A stretch of DNA of 64,000 bases from Clostridiales bacterium. Its GTDB lineage: Bacteria; Bacillota; Clostridia; Saccharofermentanales; Saccharofermentanaceae. The notes beneath the pieces were generated by a model. The model saw only the letters and a list, made by a program, of their open reading frames with translations. It was not told where the DNA came from and did no database searches. Location of the stretch: assembly GCA_017961235.1 (NCBI GenBank), contig JAGCXQ010000011.1, forward strand, positions 1 through 64,000, read 5' to 3'. This document shows, piece after piece, positions 1 to 7,715 of the stretch; the stretch's first letter is position 1, and each line of letters begins with the position of its first letter. A program made the translations under genes and the position numbers.

Positions 1-1
1 A

Positions 2-2209
2 AACAAAGCCATCAGCTCGGTTTTGAACTACAGTTTTGAAAGCTATGTTCATGATGTCCTTACGGAAAACTATCCGGAAACACTGAAAGACCTCGTGAAA
101 TACACGCTGACGTATGGAGATTCGGCATATGCGTATTTCACCTGTGAAGGCAGCGGATCGGGAAGCACCACGGATCCGGATGATATTGTCTATGAGGGAA
201 TCAGAACCTATAAGAACAGTAAATATACGGCCAATATGCCGAATGCCAGGATCGTGATCCCGGCCAAAGCTTCCGCGGAAGAGCAGTATGCGGCCGGACT
301 TCTCCAGAAATACATCCAGAAAGAGGATGGGTATCAGCCGCAGATCGTTACCGATGCAACTTCACAGGGAAGTGCTTTTGAAATATCGGTAGGAAACACC
401 AACCGTCCGCACGGAACGGTGAAATACACTTCAGATGGAGCGTATAAGATCAAGTCCTACAGTAACGGTATCGCGATCTTAGGAAACGGGAAGCGCGGAA
501 CGATCGACGGTGCCATGAAGTTCCTGTCCATCTGCGGAGGTTATTACTGGCTGTCCTTCGAAGACGGATATAAGACGAATCAGACACACTTCAAATACGC
601 CACGAATATCGACATCGATCACGAACGTGCCTTCCTGTTTACGGACACGGATCCGTATTTCGGCATCACGCATAAGGGAGAGAACCGCATGTTCTCGCTC
701 GCGGGTGCGATGAACGGATTCTATGTAAACTGCACGGTCAGCGATCAGCCGGGCGGCCAGAAGTGGTACTTAAGTAAATGCAAAGAAGGCGCGTATGGTA
801 ATCTTCAGCCGGGACAGGCGCATACACTGATGGCGGAATACATTACGGAGGATCAGTTTGCAGAACATCCGGAGTGGTTCAGCTTGTATATTGAGAAAAA
901 GGACGGAAAGATCGTAGTCAATGAAAGAAGACCGAACCAGCTCTGTCTGTCCAATGAAGAAGTATATGAACATATAAGAGATCATGTCTTCGAGATCCTT
1001 GAAAGTGACAGCTATGATCCAAATGCACCGATGCAGATCATCTGTCTCTCCCAGCAGGATAACGGATATTACTGTATGTGTAGTGACTGCTATGCTTTCC
1101 GCATGAAGTATGAGGCCGAAGGAAAGAAGGAAGGTCTTTGTGACGGAGCGATGTATCTGAATCTGTGTAACAGGATCTCACGCGAAGTAAAGGCAACCGG
1201 AAAGTATCCGAATGTCTATATCGACATGCTGGCCTATACCCGCAATCTGAAACCGCCGGTAGGCATGGAGATGGATGATCACGTGATCGTCCGATATGCT
1301 GCGATCAGCCGCTGCTATGCCCATAATGCGGATGAGAACGGAAAAGACGAAAACGGCGTGAAAAAGTGCGACCAGAATGCAGAGGTCTCCGAGTATCTGA
1401 AGGGCTGGGCAAATCTTGCGAAACAGTCCGGCGGACAGCTCTGGATCTGGGACTATATCGTGAACTTCACCTGCACGGCCGGACCTTACATGAATATCGA
1501 CTCTCTGATCCATGACATCAAATACTATAAGAGCCTCGGAGTGAAAGGCATCTATCTTCAGAACAACGATTCGCCGGGAAGTATAAATACCGAGTTTGGC
1601 GATCTGAGAAACTATCTGATATCTGTCCTTATGGAGAACCCGGACGCCGATGCGGAGAAGGAGATGGAATTCTTTGTTACGGAATTCTATGGCAAGAGCG
1701 GACCTTATATCCTGGAAGCCATGAAACTCATGCATAAGCAGGCGAAGCGCCATCAGCCGGGACCGAATGCGGATCCGTACGGACTATACTACCGAGATAT
1801 ATGCACGACATATAATGCACCCACATCACAGGTGTTCGGCAATATGTATCCTACGAAGATGGATGTCCATGCGCAGATGGATCCGGATGATCTTGCTAAG
1901 TGCGAAGCTTTCTGGAACCGGGCGCTCGAGGAGGCCGAATCCGATACTGCAGAGCATAAGTACAGGACCGGAAGGACACACCTTGGCTGGAGATGGACAA
2001 AGTCCTGCATGAAGGTCTATGAATTCGCGGATCCGGCTACCTATAAGTCGATGAATGAGCAGCTGCACACTGATCTTTACAGGACATACGGAATGACGAT
2101 ATATGCCCTGACATATAGGAAAACTCCGGGAAAAGCATATCTCGGAAATACACCGGACCGCTGGCTGAATGAAAAGCCATGGGAGGAGATTCCTAAGTAT
2201 CAGAAGTGA
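2..2209 (+). CDS. DUF4838-containing secreted protein (5' end outside window)
   Basis: The frame is open from the first complete codon and ends at TGA 2209, so the true start lies left of the window; a TTG at 23 is only an internal codon. The first ~45 residues (a YVHDVL.., LVKYTLTYGDSAYAYF segment) resemble the end of a helical repeat domain found in large secreted clostridial proteins and are followed by a Gly/Ser linker. Next comes a region resembling the alpha-glucuronidase (GH67) N-terminal domain (IVIPAKASAEEQYAAGLLQ, then FEISVGNTNRPHG), and then a DUF4838 region with EHPEWFSLY, a cluster of Cys residues (YYCMCSDC) and VYIDMLAYTRN. DUF4838 proteins are thought to act in polysaccharide recognition or cleavage; no catalytic residue is assigned here. 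Extracellular location is inferred from the domain type, since the signal peptide is not visible. A hairpin terminator follows. Confidence 0.8.
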   Translation, partial: NKAISSVLNYSFESYVHDVLTENYPETLKDLVKYTLTYGDSAYAYFTCEGSGSGSTTDPDDIVYEGIRTYKNSKYTANMPNARIVIPAKASAEEQYAAGLLQKYIQKEDGYQPQIVTDATSQGSAFEISVGNTNRPHGTVKYTSDGAYKIKSYSNGIAILGNGKRGTIDGAMKFLSICGGYYWLSFEDGYKTNQTHFKYATNIDIDHERAFLFTDTDPYFGITHKGENRMFSLAGAMNGFYVNCTVSDQPGGQKWYLSKCKEGAYGNLQPGQAHTLMAEYITEDQFAEHPEWFSLYIEKKDGKIVVNERRPNQLCLSNEEVYEHIRDHVFEILESDSYDPNAPMQIICLSQQDNGYYCMCSDCYAFRMKYEAEGKKEGLCDGAMYLNLCNRISREVKATGKYPNVYIDMLAYTRNLKPPVGMEMDDHVIVRYAAISRCYAHNADENGKDENGVKKCDQNAEVSEYLKGWANLAKQSGGQLWIWDYIVNFTCTAGPYMNIDSLIHDIKYYKSLGVKGIYLQNNDSPGSINTEFGDLRNYLISVLMENPDADAEKEMEFFVTEFYGKSGPYILEAMKLMHKQAKRHQPGPNADPYGLYYRDICTTYNAPTSQVFGNMYPTKMDVHAQMDPDDLAKCEAFWNRALEEAESDTAEHKYRTGRTHLGWRWTKSCMKVYEFADPATYKSMNEQLHTDLYRTYGMTIYALTYRKTPGKAYLGNTPDRWLNEKPWEEIPKYQK

Positions 2210-2253
2210 TGTGACTTAACAAGCAAACAACGGGGGTTGTCTCATATTTTGGG

Positions 2254-2303
2254 AAGAGGCTGTCGAGAGATGACGGGGTGCATCTTAAGACAGCCTCTTT
2301 CTT
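2254..2303 (+). terminator. Intrinsic terminator after the DUF4838 gene
   Basis: An 11-bp perfect inverted repeat AAGAGGCTGTC (2254-2264) / GACAGCCTCTT (2289-2299) with a 24-nt loop is followed by TTTCTTG. The loop is long for an intrinsic terminator, but position and T-rich tail fit. The tail overlaps the -35 region of the next promoter. Confidence 0.65.
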
Positions 2304-2330
2304 GCAGTATCAGTGCTTTTTCGGTATAGT
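2302..2330 (+). promoter_or_regulatory. Promoter for the HprK-like/peptidase pair
   Basis: TTGCAG (2302-2307), a 17-nt spacer and TATAGT (2325-2330). Transcription would start near 2337, just ahead of the AGGAG at 2346. This rules out the upstream in-frame GTG at 2313 as a start. Confidence 0.55.
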
Positions 2331-2357
2331 GGGAAAAGAACTGTTAGGAGAGAAGAC

Positions 2358-3116
2358 ATGGTAGGTTTTTACAGGATAGCGGACAAGATCATACGGGTGG
2401 AATCTCTTTTTGAGGATGTCCATGAGTACTGCCGGGAATATGCTGTTGAGCAGCAGGAACCGGACTTGAAGATCGTCATCCGCCAGGAAGACCTTGCCTA
2501 TGAGAGGAAAAAGTCCGAGGTGGAAGCGGCGATCAGCCCAAGAGCATTTCAGGGTGGATCGGACGGGACGCTGGAACTCCTTGCAGTTTACCGCAAGATC
2601 GCGGAGAGCTTCCCGATCATATGTGATACGTTCCTCTTTCATGGATCGTCCATTGCAGTGGATAGGGATGCATATCTCTTTACTGCCAAAAGCGGAACGG
2701 GAAAGTCCACGCACGCTGCGCTCTGGCGAAAGTATCTCGGAGAACGTGCCGTCATGGTCAATGATGATAAGCCGCTGATCCGTGTCAGCGATGAGGGGAC
2801 CTTCATCTATGGTACTCCCTGGTGTGGCAAGCACCGGCTGGGAAATAATATACGTGTGAATCTTCGCGCGCTCTGTATTCTGGAACGCGGAGAGAAGAAT
2901 GAGATCCGCTGTATTGATAGGAGAGAGGCACTGCCGATGCTCCTTCAGCAGTCGTACCGTCCCGCCGATATAAAAGCACTGGAAAAGACAGTCCGGCTTC
3001 TGTCGAAAATGTCGGAAGATGTTCTGTTCTTCCGCCTTAGATGCAACATGGATTCGGAAGCGGCGGAAGTATCCTACGGGTATATGAGTAAAATGATCAG
3101 AGAGAAACTGAGATGA
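2358..3116 (+). CDS. HPr kinase-like P-loop protein
   Basis: 252 residues from ATG 2358, chosen because AGGAG lies 6-7 nt upstream and the GTG at 2313 is upstream of the predicted transcript start. The C-terminal half carries a Walker A motif (AKSGTGKST, residues 110-118) and an acidic VNDDKP motif (135-140) placed as in the C-terminal kinase domain of HprK/P. It lacks the full N-terminal domain of true HPr kinase. Small HprK-like proteins of this type occur beside peptide-maturation genes; some in lasso-peptide clusters phosphorylate the precursor peptide. Here the stop overlaps the next start by ATGA, so it is probably made together with the downstream peptidase-like protein. The substrate is unknown; no precursor peptide or PqqD gene is visible next to it. 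Confidence 0.75.
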   Translation: MVGFYRIADKIIRVESLFEDVHEYCREYAVEQQEPDLKIVIRQEDLAYERKKSEVEAAISPRAFQGGSDGTLELLAVYRKIAESFPIICDTFLFHGSSIAVDRDAYLFTAKSGTGKSTHAALWRKYLGERAVMVNDDKPLIRVSDEGTFIYGTPWCGKHRLGNNIRVNLRALCILERGEKNEIRCIDRREALPMLLQQSYRPADIKALEKTVRLLSKMSEDVLFFRLRCNMDSEAAEVSYGYMSKMIREKLR

Positions 3117-3559
3117 CGACTTCGATCGCAGATTATTTAAAAGAAAACGGGAAGATCACCTACTCCAATGTCGGTGTGAGTATGATGCCGCTCCTTCGCC
3201 AGGGAAAAGATCTGTTCACGATCGAGAAAAATGACGGGAACCGATATAAAAGAGGCGACGTAGTGCTTTTCGCAAGGGGGAAGGATAAGTATGTGCTTCA
3301 CCGGATCATCAAGGTGCTCCCGGAGGAATATGTGATCCTCGGTGATAACTGCGTGAACCCGGAGCGGGGGATAAAGGACAGTGACATCCACGGGAAGATG
3401 ATCAGCTTCGTCAGAAACGGAAAGGAGCACAGTATCCGGGAAAAAAGATACCGCTTCTACACGGCGTTTATTCTGACGACTAACCCGGTACGCGTGTTTC
3501 TTAAGAAGATGAAGGGCAGAAGCAAACGTCTGCTGAAAAAACTACTGAGAAGGAAATAA
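3113..3559 (+). CDS. S24/S26-type signal peptidase-like protein (Ser/His)
   Basis: 148 residues, start overlapping the HprK-like stop (ATGA, 3113-3116). Conserved blocks match signal peptidase family S26/S24: GVSMMP with the putative nucleophile Ser23, KRGDVVLF, a VLHRI block where His63 takes the place of the bacterial general-base Lys, and LGDNC with Asp78. A Ser/His pair is typical of the SipW/eukaryotic-type branch. No membrane segment is seen at the N terminus, unlike housekeeping signal peptidases; the C terminus is strongly basic (KKMKGRSKRLLKKLLRRK), which could favour membrane contact. The pairing suggests one processing or modification step on an unidentified peptide or protein; that is inference from context. 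Confidence 0.7.
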   Translation: MTTSIADYLKENGKITYSNVGVSMMPLLRQGKDLFTIEKNDGNRYKRGDVVLFARGKDKYVLHRIIKVLPEEYVILGDNCVNPERGIKDSDIHGKMISFVRNGKEHSIREKRYRFYTAFILTTNPVRVFLKKMKGRSKRLLKKLLRRK

Positions 3560-3616
3560 TATCCCATTTACACGCGCCTATTTCGCTCATTCCGGTCTCA
3601 CAGAGTCCGGACATTC

Positions 3617-3625
3617 TGATATAAT
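3617..3625 (+). promoter_or_regulatory. Extended -10 promoter of the LppM-like operon
   Basis: TGATATAAT (TG-n-TATAAT) about 79 nt upstream of the first lipoprotein start, with no convincing -35. It lies in the 144-nt gap after the peptidase-like gene and gives a leader of about 70 nt. Confidence 0.55.
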
Positions 3626-3703
3626 AAAGATATCTTGTTTTATTGATCGAATACGATCCGGTTACTACACTTTCTTCGTGAGAGGGGATAACGGAGGCGA
3701 AAT

Positions 3704-4696
3704 ATGAGAAAAAAGATATCGGCATTGATCCTGATGCTCACATTTATGCTTGCAGCTCTGACCGGCTGCATGGAACTTCAGCGTGGAATCAAGGTCAAGG
3801 CGAACGGAGATGTGGAGTGTTACTCTGTCGTATATATGACGGAAAGCGACATGAAGTATATCTATAATACTCCGGAAGAGTTCTACGATGCCCTTAAGGA
3901 CAGTATTGATGATGAGTTCCCGATCGAATCCTTCGAGAAGATCGAGAAGAGTGAAGGAAAGAAGACCTGGTTCGGCGCACGCGCTTCATATGTTATCGAT
4001 AAAGATGATGTGGATGAGGAACTCGACAGGATGTTCAGCAACTACGATGTAGAGTATGAGACATCCGGATTCCTGGTCAAGAAGGTCACAGTAACGATCC
4101 ATTCAAATGGCAAGAGCCTGACCTCGATGTTTACGGATCTTGTGAAGAAGCCGGAAAAAGAACTGACCAGCTATATCAACCAGACAACGAAAAATGAATT
4201 CACGATCGATGTTCCGTATGTGATCGTTTCGACGAATGGCGTAAAGATAGGAAACACGGCTACCTGGGATGTGTCGGATCTCGATTCCATGGGAGGCGGA
4301 GACATCACCATGACGGTAAGCTATATAAACCTGCCGGTCTTCCTCGTTATCGCCGGAATTTGCCTTCTGATCCTTATCATTGTGATCATACTTCTTGTAA
4401 GAAGACATAAGAAGAATAAGAAAGCTCCTGCGATCTCGGATATGCTGCAGCAGGGTGCAGCGGAAGGCCTTCAGAACATAGCTCCGGCGATGCCGCAACT
4501 GCAAGATGCGAAGCAGAATGGATCCACGGAAGATCACGGACGGATATCTTCGAATCCGCAGGAACCAAAGATGGATGGACAAGCTCCTGTAGCCATAAAT
4601 CAGCCACAGCAGGATCTCGGAGATGTCCCGCAGGTCTGCGGACTTCCGGCAGTCGGACAGTTACCGAAGACAGAAAATAAAGAAAAAGAAAACTAA
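3704..4696 (+). CDS. LppM-like lipoprotein with C-terminal membrane segment, paralogue 1
   Basis: 330 residues. The N terminus is a lipoprotein signal with lipobox LTGC (Cys at about 22). The following exposed region (KVKANGDVECYSVVYM) resembles the LppM/DUF3153 beta-rich domain, present here once. A hydrophobic helix at about residues 209-233 is followed by RRHKKNKK and a long Gln/Pro-rich tail that should lie in the cytoplasm. The protein would therefore be anchored twice: by lipid at the N terminus and by a helix near the C terminus. LppM of mycobacteria has a comparable lipoprotein-plus-TM layout; its molecular function is not settled. It is first of three tandem paralogues with 36- and 23-nt gaps and good ribosome sites (GGAGG before this start). 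Confidence 0.75.
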   Translation: MRKKISALILMLTFMLAALTGCMELQRGIKVKANGDVECYSVVYMTESDMKYIYNTPEEFYDALKDSIDDEFPIESFEKIEKSEGKKTWFGARASYVIDKDDVDEELDRMFSNYDVEYETSGFLVKKVTVTIHSNGKSLTSMFTDLVKKPEKELTSYINQTTKNEFTIDVPYVIVSTNGVKIGNTATWDVSDLDSMGGGDITMTVSYINLPVFLVIAGICLLILIIVIILLVRRHKKNKKAPAISDMLQQGAAEGLQNIAPAMPQLQDAKQNGSTEDHGRISSNPQEPKMDGQAPVAINQPQQDLGDVPQVCGLPAVGQLPKTENKEKEN

Positions 4697-4732
4697 AGGA
4701 AAAAGAACAATTCGATAATAAGGGGGTAAAAC

Positions 4733-6076
4733 ATGGAACAGAAAAAAACTCGGACGATCAGAAAACTATCAGTATTCGTGCTGGTGTTTGCGATCATTTT
4801 CGCACTGACAGGATGTCTCCGCTATGAGGCACGAGCAAGAGTAAATGCAGACGGGACAGTTGACTTCAGCTTTGTTTACGCGATGAGTTCTGAGCTGGGA
4901 AGCGATATGGGTTCCGGAACTAAAGATGCGCAGAAGATGTTTGCGGATGCAGGATGGGATCTCGAAGAGTATAAAGAAGATAAATATACCGGATTTAGAG
5001 CCATTAAGAAGCATATTGCCATGGAGGATCTTCAGAAAGAACTCGAGAAAACGAATTCGTTTGAAGGCTTCTCGTTAAGGGAACATGATGACGGAGAATA
5101 TATACTGGAATGGAACGTTGATTCCATCACTTCGGATGCAAGCAGCCAGGGTGTAAGTAGTGATTACTTAAAGCAGTATGGCGGATTCATGCGCTTTGTT
5201 CTTGAAGTTCCGGGAAAGGTCATTGAAACGAACGGTAAGACATCCGATAACGGGAAGACCATTGAGTGGGATTTCTTTGAACTGAAAGAGTCGGTCTATG
5301 CAAGATTTACTGTTGGTGGAGGAATAGTACTCCCGTCCTCGACGACAATAACCGTTAATAAGGATAAAACAGCTGATGTATCTTTATTCTTCGATAATGT
5401 GGATGACATGGAGCAGTTTGACGCTCTGGAAGAACAGGGATGGGACATCAGTGGTAAATCACGTGTGACAGCAATGCAGAAGGGCGTCGATCTGGAGGAT
5501 CTCGCAGATCTTCTTGTTACAACAGAACTCGGATTCGATGGATTCTCCTTCGAGGTAGAGGATGAACTCTATGAACTGGAATGGAATGCTTCCGGCAAAG
5601 AGATGGATCTGGTCATTGAACTTCCGAATGAAGCGGAAGAGAGCAACGCAATGAATGACGATGAGAAGGTCCTCGAGTGGACTCTCTCAGAGATGGAAGA
5701 GCCTGTAAGTGCACAGTTTAAGATCAAGAAGGGCGGATTCCCTATTCTTCTTGTTTGCATCATCGCAGGAAGCCTGATCGTTGTCGGCATCATCATCCTC
5801 GTGATCGTTCTGATCGTGAAGAAAAAGAAGAATAATGGTGACGGACCTAAGGATCCTTCTACAGTAACGGGAACACCTGGTGCGCCGCAACAGTTTGCAC
5901 CGGCAGCACCGCAAGCTCCATCCTTCCCTCAGCAGTATGCGCCGCAGGCTCCTTCTGCACCGCAGCCGCCGGTAAATCCTACATCGTATTCATCTGCAAG
6001 CGGTCTTCCGAATCCGGGTCTCCCCCAGATGGGAAGCGTGCCGCCGCAGGGAATAGATAATAATTCGCAATCTTAA
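4733..6076 (+). CDS. LppM-like lipoprotein with C-terminal membrane segment, paralogue 2
   Basis: 447 residues with lipobox LTGC. Two LppM-like units follow in tandem; both contain a GWD(L/I) block (DAGWDLEEYKE, then EQGWDISGKSR), and the second begins near STTITVNKDKTADVS. A hydrophobic segment at about 335-363 (FPILLVCIIAGS...) precedes KKKKNN and a Pro/Ala/Gln-rich cytoplasmic tail (PQQFAPAAPQAP). AAGGGGG precedes the start. Closely similar to the next gene along its whole length, so the pair arose by recent duplication; paralogue 1 looks like the single-domain version. Function unknown; a cell-envelope sensor or scaffold is possible from topology. Confidence 0.75.
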   Translation: MEQKKTRTIRKLSVFVLVFAIIFALTGCLRYEARARVNADGTVDFSFVYAMSSELGSDMGSGTKDAQKMFADAGWDLEEYKEDKYTGFRAIKKHIAMEDLQKELEKTNSFEGFSLREHDDGEYILEWNVDSITSDASSQGVSSDYLKQYGGFMRFVLEVPGKVIETNGKTSDNGKTIEWDFFELKESVYARFTVGGGIVLPSSTTITVNKDKTADVSLFFDNVDDMEQFDALEEQGWDISGKSRVTAMQKGVDLEDLADLLVTTELGFDGFSFEVEDELYELEWNASGKEMDLVIELPNEAEESNAMNDDEKVLEWTLSEMEEPVSAQFKIKKGGFPILLVCIIAGSLIVVGIIILVIVLIVKKKKNNGDGPKDPSTVTGTPGAPQQFAPAAPQAPSFPQQYAPQAPSAPQPPVNPTSYSSASGLPNPGLPQMGSVPPQGIDNNSQS

Positions 6077-6099
6077 TACGTTTCAAGGAGGGGTGGACC

Positions 6100-7362
6100 A
6101 TGACACGTACGAGGAAATTATCACACTGGAAACCGATAGCTGTTATTCTGGTTTTATCCATTATCATGTGTCTTTCCGGATGCATCCGCTATGAGATGAA
6201 ATCGTCTTTTCATGCAGATGGTACGGTTGATCTGTCATTTACCTATGCGATCGATGTTTCGCTGTCGGGTGATGATCAAAATGGTACTGATCCAACGGCG
6301 GAAGCACAAGAAAAGTTTGAGAACGCCGGATGGTCTGTTGAAGAATATAAAGATGGCGATTTTTCCGGATTTATAGCCACAAAGAAAACAGATGTAAATA
6401 AGATGGAGAATGATCTGGATGAAACAGATTCTTTCAAAGGATTCTCACTTGAAGAAGATGAAGGAGTCTATACTCTCACGTGGGAGGCAACATCCGTGAC
6501 CCAAGAAGCAAGCGATGCCAGCATCACTGCGGATACGCTTGAACAGTATAACGGATATATGAAGTTCGTACTGGAAATCCAAGGTGAGATCATTGATACA
6601 AATGGTGATGTCTCAAACGATGACACAACCATTGAATGGAATTTGATGTCCATCGATGAACCGATCTATGCTGAGTTTACTCTATCCGGAGGAAAAGTAT
6701 TTCCTTCAACTACAACAATTACAGTAAATAAGGATAAGACTGCAGATGTTGAGCTCCTGTTTACAGACGTTGAAGATCAGGATCAATTTGATGAAATGGA
6801 AGATCTGGGATGGGATATCAGCGGAAAATCCAAGGTGACTGCCACACAGGAAGGTGTAGAACTGAGTGACCTTGGAGATATCCTTATAGAGACAGAACTT
6901 GGTTTTGATGAGTTCTCCCTTGAAGAAGATGATGGCATCTATACGCTGGAGTGGGATGCTTCTGAAGTGCAGATGGAATTGATCCTCGAGCTTCCAAATG
7001 CAGCAGAAGACAGCAACGCTGACAGCGATGAGGATAATGTTCTGGAGTGGGATCTTGAAGAACTCGACGAGCCGGTAAGCGCTGAGTTTACAATCAAAAA
7101 AGGCGGATTCCCGATCCTTCTCGTCTGCATTATCGCAGGCAGCGTGATCCTTGTCGGAATCATCATTCTCGTGATCGTACTGATCGTAAAGAAGAAAAAG
7201 AACAAAGGCAGCGGACCGCAGGCTCCGAATTCTTTCGTGGAAGTGCCGGCTGCACCTCAGCAATATGTACCGGGTATGCCGCAGCAGATGATCCCTGGAC
7301 AGATGCCGCCAAATAATCCATATCAGCCGGGCGGAAATCCGAATGATCCGTTCCAACGCTGA
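6100..7362 (+). CDS. LppM-like lipoprotein with C-terminal membrane segment, paralogue 3
   Basis: 420 residues, lipobox LSGC, the same two-domain plan as the preceding gene (NAGWSVEEYKD and DLGWDISGKSK blocks), one transmembrane segment at about 336-363 and a Pro/Gln/Asn-rich tail (QQYVPGMPQQMIPGQMPP). The ectodomain is markedly more acidic (runs such as LEEDEGVY, DSDEDNV) than in paralogue 2. AAGGAGGGG sits 7 nt before the ATG. Last gene of the three-gene unit. A hairpin GGCAAGC/GCTTGCC (7377-7413) follows but has no T-tract, so it is at best a weak end of transcription. Confidence 0.75.
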   Translation: MTRTRKLSHWKPIAVILVLSIIMCLSGCIRYEMKSSFHADGTVDLSFTYAIDVSLSGDDQNGTDPTAEAQEKFENAGWSVEEYKDGDFSGFIATKKTDVNKMENDLDETDSFKGFSLEEDEGVYTLTWEATSVTQEASDASITADTLEQYNGYMKFVLEIQGEIIDTNGDVSNDDTTIEWNLMSIDEPIYAEFTLSGGKVFPSTTTITVNKDKTADVELLFTDVEDQDQFDEMEDLGWDISGKSKVTATQEGVELSDLGDILIETELGFDEFSLEEDDGIYTLEWDASEVQMELILELPNAAEDSNADSDEDNVLEWDLEELDEPVSAEFTIKKGGFPILLVCIIAGSVILVGIIILVIVLIVKKKKNKGSGPQAPNSFVEVPAAPQQYVPGMPQQMIPGQMPPNNPYQPGGNPNDPFQR

Positions 7363-7408
7363 GTTTTAGGATGAAAGGCAAGCTTGTTAGCCTGAAAGTA
7401 TAACCTGC

Positions 7409-7438
7409 TTGCCAATATCTGCCTGTGCATGGTAGTAT
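7409..7438 (+). promoter_or_regulatory. Promoter for the ABC-F leader
   Basis: TTGCCA (7409-7414), an 18-nt spacer and TAGTAT (7433-7438) with TGG before it (extended -10). Predicted start near 7445, leaving about 270 nt of leader before the ABC-F start. Confidence 0.5.
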
Positions 7439-7587
7439 CTAGTGGAAGCAGGAAAAATAGAAGGACTGCTTTCTGTGATTTTAAAGAAAGGGCGCCGTTT
7501 CCGGTGCTACGGGTAGACCGATGAGAAAGTGATGACAGTTGGAGGAATACACATCTTAGGAAAAAGACCTGGGAAAGGTCTTCTTGT

Positions 7588-7620
7588 GTGCGCTTTCAGC
7601 AGATCATCACGATCACGTAG
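7588..7620 (+). CDS. Candidate 10-codon leader peptide of the ABC-F gene
   Basis: GTG start then CGC TTT CAG CAG ATC ATC ACG ATC ACG TAG, i.e. MRFQQIITIT. A purine-rich GGGAAAGG lies about 9 nt upstream. It overlaps the segment able to pair with the terminator left arm, as expected of a regulatory uORF. A three-codon ATG AGA AAG TGA at about 7531-7542 is an alternative. Neither is proven. Confidence 0.3.
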   Translation: MRFQQIITIT

Positions 7621-7656
7621 GAACATCCCGTTTCATATATAGACGTGTATTATGTG

Positions 7657-7690
7657 AGTCTGCTTTTGCGTGTGCAAAAGCAGACTTTTT
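7657..7690 (+). terminator. Attenuator terminator immediately before the ABC-F gene
   Basis: A perfect 13-bp stem AGTCTGCTTTTGC (7657-7669) / GCAAAAGCAGACT (7674-7686), loop GTGT, followed by a run of five T. It ends only 25 nt before the ABC-F start and about 300 nt after the last upstream stop codon, so it should cut transcription of the ABC-F gene unless disrupted. Confidence 0.85.
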
Positions 7691-7715
7691 CTTTCAGGAG
7701 AAAGAAGGCATATAT

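Larger units (their letters stand above)
7445..7715 (+). promoter_or_regulatory. ABC-F leader, probable attenuation region
   Basis: A 271-nt untranslated leader with several possible stems: AGCAG/CTGCT near 7447-7472, AAGACC/GGTCTT at 7565-7582, and a 13-bp terminator at 7657-7690. AGCAGAT (7598-7604) can pair with the left arm of the terminator (GTCTGCT, 7658-7664), so two exclusive folds are possible. Antibiotic-inducible ABC-F genes are known to use this type of leader. The choice of folds is inference. Confidence 0.55.

Noticed and set aside
2313..2357. GTG 2313 as start of the HprK-like protein
   Set aside because: It lies upstream of the predicted transcription start (about 2337) and lacks a ribosome site; ATG 2358 has AGGAG.
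7584..7715. N-terminal extension of the ABC-F protein from TTG 7584
   Set aside because: It would translate through the 13-bp terminator; ATG 7716 has a proper ribosome site and begins at the usual ABC domain start.
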